Below are positions 46,501 through 54,343 of a stretch of 64,000 nucleotides of DNA, one piece after another. Below the pieces are notes generated by a model. That model did no database searches. It saw only the letters and a list, made by a program, of their open reading frames with translations, and was not told where the DNA came from. The stretch lies in contig JAKSLG010000008.1 in NCBI GenBank assembly GCA_024401295.1, positions 1 to 64,000 on the forward strand. The letters run 5' to 3'. Source of the stretch: Bacteroidales bacterium (GTDB taxonomy: Bacteria > Bacteroidota > Bacteroidia > Bacteroidales > Marinilabiliaceae). Position 1 is the first letter of the stretch. Each line of letters begins with the position of its first letter. A program made the position numbers and the translations under genes.

Positions 46501-47349
46501 CAAACCAGAACAACCATAGAATGTATCGTCATAAATTTCTGTGATGCCATCTGGTATCTTTAAATTGCCTGTCAGACCAGAACAACCCGAAAAGGCCTCA
46601 CTACCAATACTTTCGACACCTTCGGGAATTATCATACTTGCAAGACCTGAACAATCTGAGAAAGCATTCCAACCGATCCTAGTGACACTTGAAGGGATTT
46701 CAATACTCGTCAAAGCTGAACAGCCCCGAAACGCATAATTGCCAATTTCTGCGACACCTTCAGGAATAGTAATTTTCGTAATATATTTACAACCATAGAA
46801 AGCGTATGGATTGATTTTTGTAACATCTTCGGGAATAACTAATTCCTTCACTTCTCCATTCTTATCATACAACTTCACATCTGTTGAGGCTAGATTAAAC
46901 ACTTTATCGCCAAACTTTATTCTGCACCATGATTCTATAGAACCTATGTGAAGTCTTCTTATAACATTACAACGCTCGAATGCATAATTGCCAATGCTCG
47001 TAATGCTTGAAGGAATTTCTATGCTCGTCAAATTAGTACAACCAGAGAACGCAGAAGTACCGATGCTTGTAACGCCTTCCGGGATGGTGACACTTTTAAG
47101 ATTTGAACAATTGTATAAAACACGATTACCAATGTTTGTGACAGATTCTCCGAATTCAACGCTTTTAACCGATTTTCGCGACTCATTCCATGGAATATCT
47201 GAAGGTAAAGTGAACGAAAGATTCTTAGTTATCGTCAGCAATCCCTCGCTGTCAAGCGACCATCCGTCGCCACTATCTACTATTGTCTGCGCTTTTGCTG
47301 CAAATCCGAAAATTGCAATGATAATAAGGGACAGGATTTTCTGTTTCAT
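43573..47349 (-). CDS. Second BspA-like leucine-rich-repeat surface protein
   Basis: The 1258-residue protein has a signal peptide (MKQKILSLIIIAIFGFAAKA) and LRR_5/BspA repeats over residues about 45-830 ('AFSGCSGLTSVTIPEGV' type). Four almost identical islands of about 50 residues ('SSLESIVVAEGN', 'NAIIEKSTNTLVLGCKNT') interrupt the repeats. The region about 880-1200 resembles the C-terminal half of the protein at 529-3867. The end ('VVIIRDGKKYDLAGRVL') is the short Prevotella-type tail rather than a recognised type IX domain, so the anchoring mode is unclear. A probable adhesin; the ligand is unknown. Confidence 0.87.
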   Translation of the reverse strand: MKQKILSLIIIAIFGFAAKAQTIVDSGDGWSLDSEGLLTITKNLSFTLPSDIPWNESRKSVKSVEFGESVTNIGNRVLYNCSNLKSVTIPEGVTSIGTSAFSGCTNLTSIEIPSSITSIGNYAFERCNVIRRLHIGSIESWCRIKFGDKVFNLASTDVKLYDKNGEVKELVIPEDVTKINPYAFYGCKYITKITIPEGVAEIGNYAFRGCSALTSIEIPSSVTRIGWNAFSDCSGLASMIIPEGVESIGSEAFSGCSGLTGNLKIPDGITEIYDDTFYGCSGLTSVEIPSSVTIIDSEAFSGCSGLTSVTIPEGVTEIYWHAFSDCSGLKNVEISSSVSYIDDGIFSGCSSLESIVVDEENTKYESRGNSIIEKSTNTLVSGCKNTKIPDDVESISSEAFSGCSGLTSIEIPSSVTRIGSYAFDSCSSLESIVVAEGNAKYDSRDNCNAIIEKSTNTLVLGCKNTIIPNDVESIGRNAFYGCSGLTGDLTIAESVTSIGDYAFYDCSGLTSVVIPEGVESIGSGAFSGCSGLTGNLKIPDGITEIYDDTFYGCSGLTSVTIPEGVTGIGDYAFYGCSGLTSIEIPSSVTSIGWQAFSKCSGLESIVVAEGNANYDSRDNCNAIIEKSTNALILGSNNTEIPEGVESIGSGAFSGCSGLKKITIPSSVTSIDVEVFLNCSSLESIVVAEENAKYDSRYNCNAIIEKSTKTLVLGCKNTIIPNEVESIGQNAFYGRSNMTSIEIPSSVTSIGAKAFYGCSNLTSVSIGSVGYSAVDSKFDTFYGCDNLKYVFIYQERVVDNLTEFFPTYETVEKFFVPDNLLESEDGYRDTYNNVGSDKFVGFTYLEKEGIGDEVEKTFALALDKESCNFIAWAVNNGEQVRRDEEISIALTKDFDLDAENVTWQTLGTTEHPFKGILEGNYLSVKGNHRANATQPKSIFGYIGEGAEIRNVVFSDFIVDATSAGVTDGGKTYYGLVARENKGLIRNSIFEGRMEIDADADDIENAEACLVIDNEEGGELDHVIGYFEGLDGEVTGNKTSIIVIQNIGHGRTRGHSKKSASNGKTKSKGNSMLSAEVPDDINLNYRLFTDEEFAGAEPAYWLNFDGEGYSGTFNGEWTQGTKHPVLAKGEHGATVGVKYNVVNRDESVLGPSPVFFATSKSSLEVEYSEKPLSIEVNGTEINASQIGDMKAKFSLASVDTDKGNVNVVLKYEKQSTPTAVDDIDAAGNQKTIKTVENGRVVIIRDGKKYDLAGRVLSDKF
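45682..45804 (-). repeat. Near-identical intragenic repeat, copy 1
   Basis: 123 bp that I find repeated at 46501-46623 with only two differences by eye. It encodes one and a half leucine-rich repeats (GNLKIPDGITEIYDDTFYGC on the coding strand). Confidence 0.8.
46501..46623 (-). repeat. Near-identical intragenic repeat, copy 2
   Basis: Partner of 45682-45804, 819 bp away in the same reading frame. Recombination between them would delete or duplicate 273 codons in frame. Confidence 0.8.
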
Positions 47350-47441
47350 ATTATTTCAATTCTGTTCAGACACGACAGACAAGTCATGCCTCATATAATT
47401 CATTCCGTAAATAATTTATAATCAATCTATTGTATAATACA

Positions 47442-47449
47442 CAAAGATA
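47442..47449 (-). promoter_or_regulatory. -7 box of the second BspA-like gene
   Basis: TATCTTTG on the minus strand, giving a leader of about 85 nt. It lies between the stop of the 47454 gene and the ATG at 47349. Confidence 0.6.
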
Positions 47450-47453
47450 AATC

Positions 47454-48155
47454 CTACATCTTCAGAAAATCCTTGTGACGTTCAATAGGCCTGTAGAAAT
47501 AAACCACACCATAATCTGCAGCAATTGCTCGCTTGTCGTCGGAATCAATAGGAGCAAGCGAGGCTTCAATCTCGTTCCATAGCGCAACAATCAACTTGTC
47601 TGCCTTTTCGCGCGATTCGATGAAACGTGCCTGATGCTTCACTATTGTTTGGAGAATGTCCTTATGCTTGCGATAGACTTCCATGAATTGCTCAAACTTG
47701 ACCTTTACATTGGCAATCGATGGATTGTATATCCTATTGCCAGTGCGACGCTCCTCGCCAGTAATCACCATCTGAGCAATCTCGATAAACTGCTGATCAC
47801 CGCTCAAATCGGGAAGTGACGAACCATATTCTTCAAGTCCGAGTTGCTTACGCGCATCGGCTTTTATTTCGCCACGCAATATGCTCATGTTAAGCACTTG
47901 AATGAAGTGCGACAGATATAGTCTTGCTGTTTTACCGCTTTCTGTGAGCTGCTTGCCAATCTGAACCTGCAGACTGCGACTATTCATATATTGACTTAGG
48001 TTCTGCTCAAAAACGGGTGTGAACGACGACACCTCGTGTGCAAGCATCTGGCTGAAAAGGAGTTTGTCTGCAGATGTCGATGTGGCTTTCTGCATGGCGG
48101 CCTTCAGTGATCTCAATCGAGCCTGATCTGTGTTTGGAAGTCTGCGGTATGGCAT
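47454..48155 (-). CDS. Conserved Bacteroidales protein of unknown function
   Basis: The 233-residue product starts 'MPYRRLPNTDQARLRSLKAA', which I recall as the start of a protein family common in Bacteroidetes but without known function. It has no signal peptide or membrane segment and is rich in helices; 'YLSHFIQVLNMSI', 'RIYNPSIANVKVKFEQFMEV' and the end 'YGVVYFYRPI' look most constrained. The gene is preceded by a 16-bp perfect palindrome that overlaps its presumed promoter. No neighbour suggests a role. Confidence 0.8.
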   Translation of the reverse strand: MPYRRLPNTDQARLRSLKAAMQKATSTSADKLLFSQMLAHEVSSFTPVFEQNLSQYMNSRSLQVQIGKQLTESGKTARLYLSHFIQVLNMSILRGEIKADARKQLGLEEYGSSLPDLSGDQQFIEIAQMVITGEERRTGNRIYNPSIANVKVKFEQFMEVYRKHKDILQTIVKHQARFIESREKADKLIVALWNEIEASLAPIDSDDKRAIAADYGVVYFYRPIERHKDFLKM

Positions 48156-48177
48156 AATGAATTTTGGGAAAGCGTTT

Positions 48178-48193
48178 TATACTTGCAAGTATA
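48178..48193. promoter_or_regulatory. 16-bp perfect palindrome at the 48155 promoter
   Basis: The sequence TATACTTGCAAGTATA is identical to its reverse complement. It contains a near-consensus -7 box (TATACTTG), 23 bp before the ATG. This could be an operator bound by a dimeric regulator. Confidence 0.5.
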
Positions 48194-48323
48194 GTTTTTT
48201 TAACGCATTAAAACAAAAAAAATGCTTTTTTTCTCCCAAAAAATGCGAATAGCACCCGATTTTTGCCGTTTTTATGCTCTGCGCAAAACTTTTCAGCGAC
48301 AACGAACCACTCCGCGCCCTATC

Positions 48324-49526
48324 CTACCAGCTCTTCGTAGCCTGCACTCTCTTATAATGTGGTCCAACGACAAATCGGAAGATGATGAACGATATGACGG
48401 AGAGCGTAGCGCCAGTTGCGTATGCCATTTCAAAGCCTAGATGTTGCGAGATATAACCTCCTGTCAACAGTCCGGCACCAATGCCGCAGTCCCACGATGT
48501 CAGATAGGTCGAGACGGCCGTTCCACGCTGGCTATTTGGTGCCAGATTGACGAACAGCGTGTTGTATGCCGGAAACATTGTCCCGTATGATATACCCATG
48601 AGCAATGCGCTGGCAAGAAAAACCGGTGTCGTGCCAAATGGAGCATTATCAGCAATGAATCCACACATACTCAGCAATATAAAGACGATGGTTGCCATCG
48701 CGATGCTCGAGAGAATCACACCAACGGTATGGCCTCTGTCCACAAGTTTCCCGGAGAATATTCGCGACGAGGCAATGCCCAAAGCAAGCAACGTGAAAAA
48801 GAAACCGCTCGACACTTCAACACCGAGTTGCCGGCCATACATGGCAATATATGTCGTCGTGATTCCGTATGGAATGGAAAGAAGCATAAGTGTCAGTCCG
48901 GCACCAAGTCCGCGCACAAGGATAAACCTGTCGAGCGAGATTGGTGGCCTTGCAACCTTTTCGCGAGGTTTCGTTTTAATCATCGACGCAGCAATAAGAC
49001 CTACTGCACATGAAATGAACGAGCAGAGGAATATGGTGTTGAACGAGAAACTCTCATGCATGAAAAGACCTATCATCGGCCCTATCGACATAGCAATGTT
49101 ATTTGCCATTCCATAATATCCAAGTCCTTCACCTCGGCGCGACGATGGCATGACATCAATAACTATCGTATTACCGCCAACGGTCACCGTCCCAAAAGCG
49201 GCGCCATGGACGATGCGCATAGCGACGAACATTGCCAGACAAAATGCGCCTATATATGCACCAAAAACGAGCATATATATGGTATATGCAAGCATATAGA
49301 GAGGTTTTCGCGCAAAGGCATCGAGCAAGTAGCCCGAAAAAGGGCGAACGACGAGAGCGGCAATGGTATAGCACGAGAGCGCGGCGCCAATCGTAGAATT
49401 GTCGGCGCTGAAAACTTCGGAAAGATAAAACGGCAAGACTGGCAGCAGCAGATAGAATCCCATGTAAAGCAGAAAATTTGCTGCCAGAATCAATATATAG
49501 CTACGATTGAAAAGCTTCTCTTTCAT
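48324..49526 (-). CDS. MFS transporter, drug or metabolite efflux type
   Basis: The 400-residue protein has 12 predicted membrane segments and MFS motif A-like 'RPFSGYLLDAFARKPLY' in loop 2-3, repeated more weakly as 'SRIFSGKLVDRGHTVG' in loop 8-9. Family members of this branch export drugs or small metabolites, but no substrate can be assigned. It is a single gene with no close partner in either direction. Confidence 0.85.
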   Translation of the reverse strand: MKEKLFNRSYILILAANFLLYMGFYLLLPVLPFYLSEVFSADNSTIGAALSCYTIAALVVRPFSGYLLDAFARKPLYMLAYTIYMLVFGAYIGAFCLAMFVAMRIVHGAAFGTVTVGGNTIVIDVMPSSRRGEGLGYYGMANNIAMSIGPMIGLFMHESFSFNTIFLCSFISCAVGLIAASMIKTKPREKVARPPISLDRFILVRGLGAGLTLMLLSIPYGITTTYIAMYGRQLGVEVSSGFFFTLLALGIASSRIFSGKLVDRGHTVGVILSSIAMATIVFILLSMCGFIADNAPFGTTPVFLASALLMGISYGTMFPAYNTLFVNLAPNSQRGTAVSTYLTSWDCGIGAGLLTGGYISQHLGFEMAYATGATLSVISFIIFRFVVGPHYKRVQATKSW

Positions 49527-49569
49527 AACTGTTCAGAGCGTGTCAGTCTCTAAAAAAATGGCATCGGAT

Positions 49570-49605
49570 AAAAAGCAAAAGCAGTTCTCTTCTTCAGAGA
49601 ACTGC
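49570..49605 (-). terminator. Terminator of the tRNA-Glu/rpsT unit
   Basis: GCAGTTCTCT pairs perfectly with AGAGAACTGC, followed on the minus strand by TTTTGCTTTTT. Confidence 0.9.
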
Positions 49606-49610
49606 TCAGG

Positions 49611-49682
49611 TAGCCCGTAGCAGAATCGAACTGCTCTTTAGAGAATGAAAATCTCTCGTCCTAACCGATAGACGAACGGGCC
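49611..49682 (-). tRNA. tRNA-Glu (TTC)
   Basis: A 72-nt cloverleaf. The acceptor stem GGCCCGT pairs with ACGGGCT, the anticodon stem AGAGA/TCTCT encloses the loop TTTTCAT with anticodon TTC, and the T-arm has GTTCGATTC. The CCA end is not encoded. Identical in the visible sequence to the copy at 50006-50077. Confidence 0.96.
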
Positions 49683-49721
49683 GCGACCAATATCGTTTAC
49701 CTGTCAAATTGCTTCACCTGA

Positions 49722-49976
49722 TTAGGCGAGCGTATTGATATGCTTTGCAAGCTTCGACTTGAGGTTTGCAGCCTTGTTCTTGTGGATGATGTTGCGCTTT
49801 GCAAGCTTGTCCAACATAGAAGCAACCTTAGGCAGCAACTCAGCGGCAGCAGCCTTGTCTGTAGTCTGGCGGAGAGCTTTCACAGCGTTGCGTGCAGTCT
49901 TCGCATAGTAGCGATTGTGGAGTCTGCGCTTCTCGATCTGGCGAGTTCTCTTGATTGCCGATTGATGATTTGCCAT
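49722..49976 (-). CDS. rpsT: 30S ribosomal protein S20
   Basis: Primary 16S rRNA-binding protein. The 84-residue, lysine/arginine-rich product has the conserved start '[22 protein letters not shown]' (20 residues or fewer: [11 protein letters not shown]) and the helical end '[18 protein letters not shown]'. It lies between two tRNA-Glu genes and is apparently transcribed with them from the promoter at 50118. Confidence 0.96.
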   Translation of the reverse strand: MANHQSAIKRTRQIEKRRLHNRYYAKTARNAVKALRQTTDKAAAAELLPKVASMLDKLAKRNIIHKNKAANLKSKLAKHINTLA

Positions 49977-50005
49977 TTTGTTAACTATTTACTTAATTCT
50001 AAATG

Positions 50006-50077
50006 TAGCCCGTAGCAGAATCGAACTGCTCTTTAGAGAATGAAAATCTCTCGTCCTAACCGATAGACGAACGGGCC
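50006..50077 (-). tRNA. tRNA-Glu (TTC), second copy
   Basis: The same 72-nt cloverleaf as at 49611-49682, with anticodon TTC. It is the first gene of the unit, about 40 nt after the -7 box. Confidence 0.96.
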
Positions 50078-50117
50078 GCCTCTTTTATCACAAACAGATT
50101 TTCTCCATTTGCGGGTG

Positions 50118-50125
50118 CAAAGATA
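50118..50125 (-). promoter_or_regulatory. -7 box of the tRNA-Glu/rpsT unit
   Basis: TATCTTTG on the minus strand, about 40 nt upstream of the first tRNA-Glu. Confidence 0.7.
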
Positions 50126-50251
50126 GGTTCTTTTTCTTTACTACGCAATAGCTTTCTATCTTTTTTTGATTTTTAATGCTTTCAAAGCACATAATTTTTT
50201 CGTTAAAACAGCTCTGTTTCAGCTTTTAAGGCCATGCCTGACCTTTTTACG

Positions 50252-50290
50252 AAAAAAGCAGAACCCGCAAAAATGCGAATCCTGCTTTTC
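50252..50290 (-). terminator. Terminator of pheS
   Basis: AAAGCAGGATTCGCA pairs with TGCGGGTTCTGCTTT, followed by TTTTTT on the minus strand. Confidence 0.8.
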
Positions 50291-50312
50291 AATATGGTGT
50301 CTATATTCTGGT

Positions 50313-51332
50313 TTAATATGCCGACTTGAACTGCTGAAGGAATCTGACATCGTTCTCAAAGAAGAGACGGATGTCCTTAACCTGATAGCGGAGCATCGCG
50401 ATACGCTCGACACCCATGCCGAATGCGAAACCGCTATATTCCTTACTGTCGATGCCGTTTGCCTCAAGCACAGCAGGATCGACCATGCCACAGCCAAGAA
50501 TCTCGAGCCAGCCAGTGCCCTTACATACGCCACAACCCTTGCCGCCACAGAGTGAACAGCTGACATCCATTTCGGCCGATGGCTCAGTGAATGGGAAGTA
50601 TGACGGACGAAGACGAATCTGAGTGTCTGCGCCAAACATTTCCTTGGCGAAGTAGCTCAATGTCTGCTTCAAATCTGCAAAAGAGACGTTCTTTGCGATG
50701 TAAAGGCCTTCAACCTGATGGAAAATGCAGTGTGCGCGAGCCGAAATGGCCTCGTTGCGGAACACACGTCCAGGGAAGACGGCACGAATTGGCGGACGCT
50801 GCTTCTCCATCATGCGAACCTGTACGCTCGATGTATGTGTGCGGAGCAGAAGGTCTGGATTTGTGTTGATGAAGAATGTGTCCTGCATATCGCGAGCCGG
50901 ATGTTCGAGCGGGAAGTTGAGCGCTGTGAACACGTGCCAGTCGTCCTCAACTTCAGGACCTTCGGCAACGGTAAATCCGAGACGCGAGAATATCTCGATG
51001 ATATCGTTCTTTACGATAGAGAGCGGATGGCGACCGCCACAGACATACGATGTGCCTGGGAGCGAAAGATCGACACCTGTCGAAGCGTTCTGCTGCTGGG
51101 CAAACGACTCCTTGAGTTCGTTGATGCGGTCAGTTGCAAGCGTCTTAAGTTCGTTGAGCTTCTTGCCCACCTCACGCTTGAGCTCAGGCTGAACCTGCTT
51201 GAAATCATCAAACAGAGCCGATATAGAACCCTTCTTACTGAGGTATTTGATGCGAAGCGACTCTGCCTCCTCTGCATTCTTTGCATGAAGAGCCTTGACT
51301 TCGTCGATGAGATTTTGAATCTTTTCTAACAT
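50313..51332 (-). CDS. pheS: Phenylalanyl-tRNA synthetase alpha subunit
   Basis: Class II synthetase catalytic subunit. The 339-residue protein has an N-terminal coiled-coil that binds tRNA (residues about 1-85), motif 2 'FPGRVFRNEAISARAHCIFH' and motif 3 'GFAFGMGVERIAMLRYQV'. The cysteines in 'CSLCGGKGCGVCKGTGW' form a zinc-like knuckle often seen in bacterial PheS. The start is the ATG at 51332 (MLEKIQ); the longer frame begins at a TTG inside the -7 box. pheT is not adjacent. Confidence 0.95.
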   Translation of the reverse strand: MLEKIQNLIDEVKALHAKNAEEAESLRIKYLSKKGSISALFDDFKQVQPELKREVGKKLNELKTLATDRINELKESFAQQQNASTGVDLSLPGTSYVCGGRHPLSIVKNDIIEIFSRLGFTVAEGPEVEDDWHVFTALNFPLEHPARDMQDTFFINTNPDLLLRTHTSSVQVRMMEKQRPPIRAVFPGRVFRNEAISARAHCIFHQVEGLYIAKNVSFADLKQTLSYFAKEMFGADTQIRLRPSYFPFTEPSAEMDVSCSLCGGKGCGVCKGTGWLEILGCGMVDPAVLEANGIDSKEYSGFAFGMGVERIAMLRYQVKDIRLFFENDVRFLQQFKSAY

Positions 51333-51353
51333 GAGAATGTATTTTTCGCGTCG

Positions 51354-51361
51354 CAAAGATA
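51354..51361 (-). promoter_or_regulatory. -7 box of pheS
   Basis: TATCTTTG on the minus strand, 22 bp before the ATG, giving a leader of about 15 nt. It overlaps the stop region of the upstream phosphatase gene. Confidence 0.65.
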
Positions 51362-51369
51362 ACGAAATA

Positions 51370-52626
51370 TTATCTTAGGCGCATAATGCCTTTGCGCAAA
51401 AATTCGATTCCGAGAACCGAAACATCATCGAAAACCTTTTCGCGTACCATGTTTTCGGTTGCCATTGTCGATATGTGGTCCATCAGTTCATCGATGCCAT
51501 ACGTCTCATACATGAGGTGCTTGATGTCATCTATCGAGCGGCTGACGAATTCACCCTGATCCAATTCGACAAGACCATCGGTGAACGCGACAAGGCGAGT
51601 TCCTTTGCTGATGATTTTCCCGCCGACCTCAATTGTCGGTATGAAATCGAGCATGCCTAGGGCAATGCAGCCCTCCTGGAGCTCACTTATTTCGTTCGTA
51701 TATATGTCGTGAACAATAGGAGCGAGATGGCCCGCATTGACATACGACAAACGACCTGTTATCAGATTGTATCGGCCTATGAAGCAAGTGATGAATTTGT
51801 CATTCGATGCCACGTTGCGGCATATCATCTGATTAAGTTCGCGGACAAGCTTCTCGAGTGGCACATGAGCCGTAAAGAGCGAACGCAGCATCGCCTGGAA
51901 ATTCGACATCAGAAGAGCCGAACTGATACCTTTGCCCGAAACGTCAGCCATGCAGAATCCAACCATGTATGGCGAGAGCTTGATCACGTCATAATAGTCG
52001 CCACCTACATCCTGATGCGGATGATAGATGCTGCGCACTTTCGTGAACGATGATACGGCAAGTTCCATGTCCGAAGGAATGAGACCCGCCTGGATTTTCG
52101 ACGCCAAACGCAACTCGCCTTGCATCGCCTGCTGCTTGATAAGCTTCTCTTGTACTTTCTTGCCTTCGACGAAGACGACGATGAGATTGCAGAGTATCTG
52201 TATGAATTTCAGGTTGCGAAGCGTCGGACTGACACCTGGCTCAATCTCGCTGCGGTCGCCAACGAGCACATAGCCAATGTTCTTAAACTTGTGGAAAAGC
52301 GGAATTATTGCATCTATTCCGTCAAAAGCCGGATTATCGTTAAATGTCAGCGTTTCAATCTTCGAAACATACGACAAGTCGCGCGTCACGTCAATCAGAT
52401 CGAGCTGAGACATCGAAACGCCACTCGACAAAATGCAATTCCAATGATTGCCGCTTCGCGTATAGACAAGAATCTTGCCGACGCCGATGGCATCTTTCAG
52501 AAGCGTCTCAAATTCAAGCATCAGCTCATCGACACTATGCTCCTCGTTGATGACCTGCGCCACCTCGAGCAACATATTGAGCTTCTCCTTGTAGAGACGA
52601 ACTATATTTTGGTCAAGATTCTCCAA
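51370..52626 (-). CDS. GAF-domain / SpoIIE-type serine phosphatase
   Basis: The protein of up to 418 residues has a GAF-like sensory domain (about 20-150), a short linker and a PP2C/SpoIIE phosphatase domain (about 190-410) with 'VGGDYYDVIKLSPY', 'ADVSGKGISSALLMSN', 'SYVNAGHLAPIV' and 'AFTDGLVELDQG', covering the metal-binding aspartates. Such proteins dephosphorylate anti-anti-sigma (STAS) partners. No STAS or anti-sigma kinase gene is adjacent. No ATG precedes residue 18: the start is TTG at 52626 or, less likely, the ATG at 52575, which has an AAGGAG 9 nt upstream. Confidence 0.87.
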   Translation of the reverse strand: MENLDQNIVRLYKEKLNMLLEVAQVINEEHSVDELMLEFETLLKDAIGVGKILVYTRSGNHWNCILSSGVSMSQLDLIDVTRDLSYVSKIETLTFNDNPAFDGIDAIIPLFHKFKNIGYVLVGDRSEIEPGVSPTLRNLKFIQILCNLIVVFVEGKKVQEKLIKQQAMQGELRLASKIQAGLIPSDMELAVSSFTKVRSIYHPHQDVGGDYYDVIKLSPYMVGFCMADVSGKGISSALLMSNFQAMLRSLFTAHVPLEKLVRELNQMICRNVASNDKFITCFIGRYNLITGRLSYVNAGHLAPIVHDIYTNEISELQEGCIALGMLDFIPTIEVGGKIISKGTRLVAFTDGLVELDQGEFVSRSIDDIKHLMYETYGIDELMDHISTMATENMVREKVFDDVSVLGIEFLRKGIMRLR

Positions 52627-52728
52627 ATCCGGGATTATAATCTGCTTTTAATAAAAGCGACGAGCAACCTTTGTGCGCACAACCTGCACCCTTCGGTCAC
52701 TCGTCATTTACTGTGCGTCATTCAGACG

Positions 52729-53295
52729 TTATTTGATACGCTCTACGTATGACTTGTCACGTGTATCAACCTTAATCTTATCGCCCTGGTTTACAAACAA
52801 TGGAACCATGATTGTTGCGCCAGTCTCGATTGTTGCAGGCTTGAGCGAGTTTGTTGACGAAGTATCGCCACGTACACCTGGCTCAGTGTAAGTGATTTCA
52901 TATACCATGAATGGTGGGAGATCTACTGCAAGAATGCTATCGCTCTCAGCATGAACAACAACTTCTACAGATTCGCCTTCCTTGAGGAGTTCTGAATTTG
53001 AGATGAGCGACTCTTCGATTGAAATCTGCTCGTATGTCTCATTGTTCATGAAGTTGAGACCCATATCGTCCTTGTAGAGATACTGATGTGGACGACGCTC
53101 TACACGAGCCTCCTCTACCTTAACACCAGCGTTGAATGTGTTCTCGATAACCTTACCTGTCTTAACATTCTTGAGCTTTGTACGAACGAAAGCAGGACCT
53201 TTGCCTGGTTTAACGTGAAGGAACTCAACAATAAAGTAAATCTGGCCATTGTGAACGATGGCCATACCGTTGCGGAAATCTGCTGTAGATGCCAT
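52729..53295 (-). CDS. efp: Elongation factor P
   Basis: Rescues ribosomes stalled at polyproline stretches. The 188-residue protein has the three beta-barrel domains; the loop that reaches the peptidyl-transferase centre reads '[12 protein letters not shown]', with lysine K32 at the position modified in E. coli. No EpmA/B-type modification gene is present in the window. It has its own promoter and sits 8 codons downstream-facing of the trmO region on the same strand. Confidence 0.96.
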   Translation of the reverse strand: MASTADFRNGMAIVHNGQIYFIVEFLHVKPGKGPAFVRTKLKNVKTGKVIENTFNAGVKVEEARVERRPHQYLYKDDMGLNFMNNETYEQISIEESLISNSELLKEGESVEVVVHAESDSILAVDLPPFMVYEITYTEPGVRGDTSSTNSLKPATIETGATIMVPLFVNQGDKIKVDTRDKSYVERIK

Positions 53296-53336
53296 ATTTT
53301 ACGTTTGGTTTATGTTTTTATTATCAATTATGATTG

Positions 53337-53344
53337 CAAAGGTA
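53337..53344 (-). promoter_or_regulatory. -7 box of efp
   Basis: TACCTTTG on the minus strand, 42 bp before the ATG at 53295. Confidence 0.65.
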
Positions 53345-53383
53345 TAAATAAATTGTTAATTGACAATCGCATACTGCAATTTG

Positions 53384-54046
53384 TCATACGACAATGACCT
53401 TTCGTCCTTCAATGCGAAAGCTGATATCTATTCCCGCATACTTCATCTTGTATATCCTTTCGGCACTTGAATGATAATGCGGACGAGGGTCGTTTGATAA
53501 TATTTCGCGCAATGCAATCGCTTGTTGTTCAGTCAATTTTCCCACTACAGCATCAGATAATTCAACATCCATAGCGAACATTTCGTCTCCGCTATTAGCC
53601 ACAAAACCGGCACTAGCATCGGCAATTGCATCAGCATAAGGCAAATATGGCTTGATGTCATATATCGGCGTCATATTCATCATGTCGATGCCTTCAACAA
53701 TCAACGCAGGACCATCTGCTGCCTCATAGTCAATTGCTACCAATCGCACTACAGAAAGTCCTATATTGTTAGGCCTGAATGGCGAACGAGTGGCGAAGAC
53801 ACCCATACGCTGGTTGCCGCCAAGGCGTGGCGGTCGGACAGTCGGTGACCACTTTTCCTTATGTGCTTCGGAAAAATCCCATAGCAACCAGATGTGGGAG
53901 AACTCCTCCAGACCACGAAATGCCTCACGCACACGATATTCCTTCTCGAAGACTATGCGGCCTCGGAGAGAAGGCGCTACCCCACTCTGGCGAGGAATGC
54001 CGAACTTCGTGTCTAAGTCGTTGAATATATGCGCAATCACTTCCAT
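53384..54046 (-). CDS. trmO: tRNA (N6-threonylcarbamoyladenosine-37) methyltransferase
   Basis: SAM-dependent enzyme of the UPF0066/TsaA family that methylates t6A37 in tRNA-Thr. The 220-residue protein shows 'GIPRQSGVAPSLRGRIVF', 'FEEFSHIWLLWDF'-like 'LEEFSHIWLLWDFSEA', 'GVFATRSPFRPNNIGLS' and 'YDIKPYLPYAD', all typical. It lies 12 bp downstream of the winged-helix regulator and appears to be the last gene of that operon. Confidence 0.93.
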   Translation of the reverse strand: MEVIAHIFNDLDTKFGIPRQSGVAPSLRGRIVFEKEYRVREAFRGLEEFSHIWLLWDFSEAHKEKWSPTVRPPRLGGNQRMGVFATRSPFRPNNIGLSVVRLVAIDYEAADGPALIVEGIDMMNMTPIYDIKPYLPYADAIADASAGFVANSGDEMFAMDVELSDAVVGKLTEQQAIALREILSNDPRPHYHSSAERIYKMKYAGIDISFRIEGRKVIVV

Positions 54047-54058
54047 AGCCGACCGTAT

Positions 54059-54343
54059 TTACAATCCAGCAAGATAAGAGCGAAGAGCCTGAGTGTAGGC
54101 GGCCATAGCATCACGTCCCTTTTCGGTAATGGAACAGAGAGTGCGAGGGCGATTGCCGTCACTTAGCTTATTGACGTTGATATATCCTGCTTCGCTAAGT
54201 TTGTCGAGCTGGATGCTGAGATTGCCTGCGGTAGACTCGGTCTGTGTACGAAGATAGACAAAGTCGGCAGACTCGACACTCAGCAGTATCGACATTATGG
54301 CCAGGCGGAGCTGGCTATGAAGCAGCGGATCGAGTTCAATCAT
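54059..54343 (-). CDS. Winged-helix transcriptional regulator
   Basis: The 94-residue DNA-binding protein has a MarR/ArsR-like winged helix: 'LDPLLHSQLRLAIMSILL', 'TAGNLSIQLDKLSEAGYI' as recognition helix, and wing 'RPRTLCSITEKG'. The start is the ATG at 54343, which overlaps the preceding stop by one base (TGATG); a GTG one codon upstream is the alternative. It is coupled to a membrane-protein gene and probably regulates this operon through the palindromes at 55059 and 55172. Confidence 0.88.
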   Translation of the reverse strand: MIELDPLLHSQLRLAIMSILLSVESADFVYLRTQTESTAGNLSIQLDKLSEAGYINVNKLSDGNRPRTLCSITEKGRDAMAAYTQALRSYLAGL

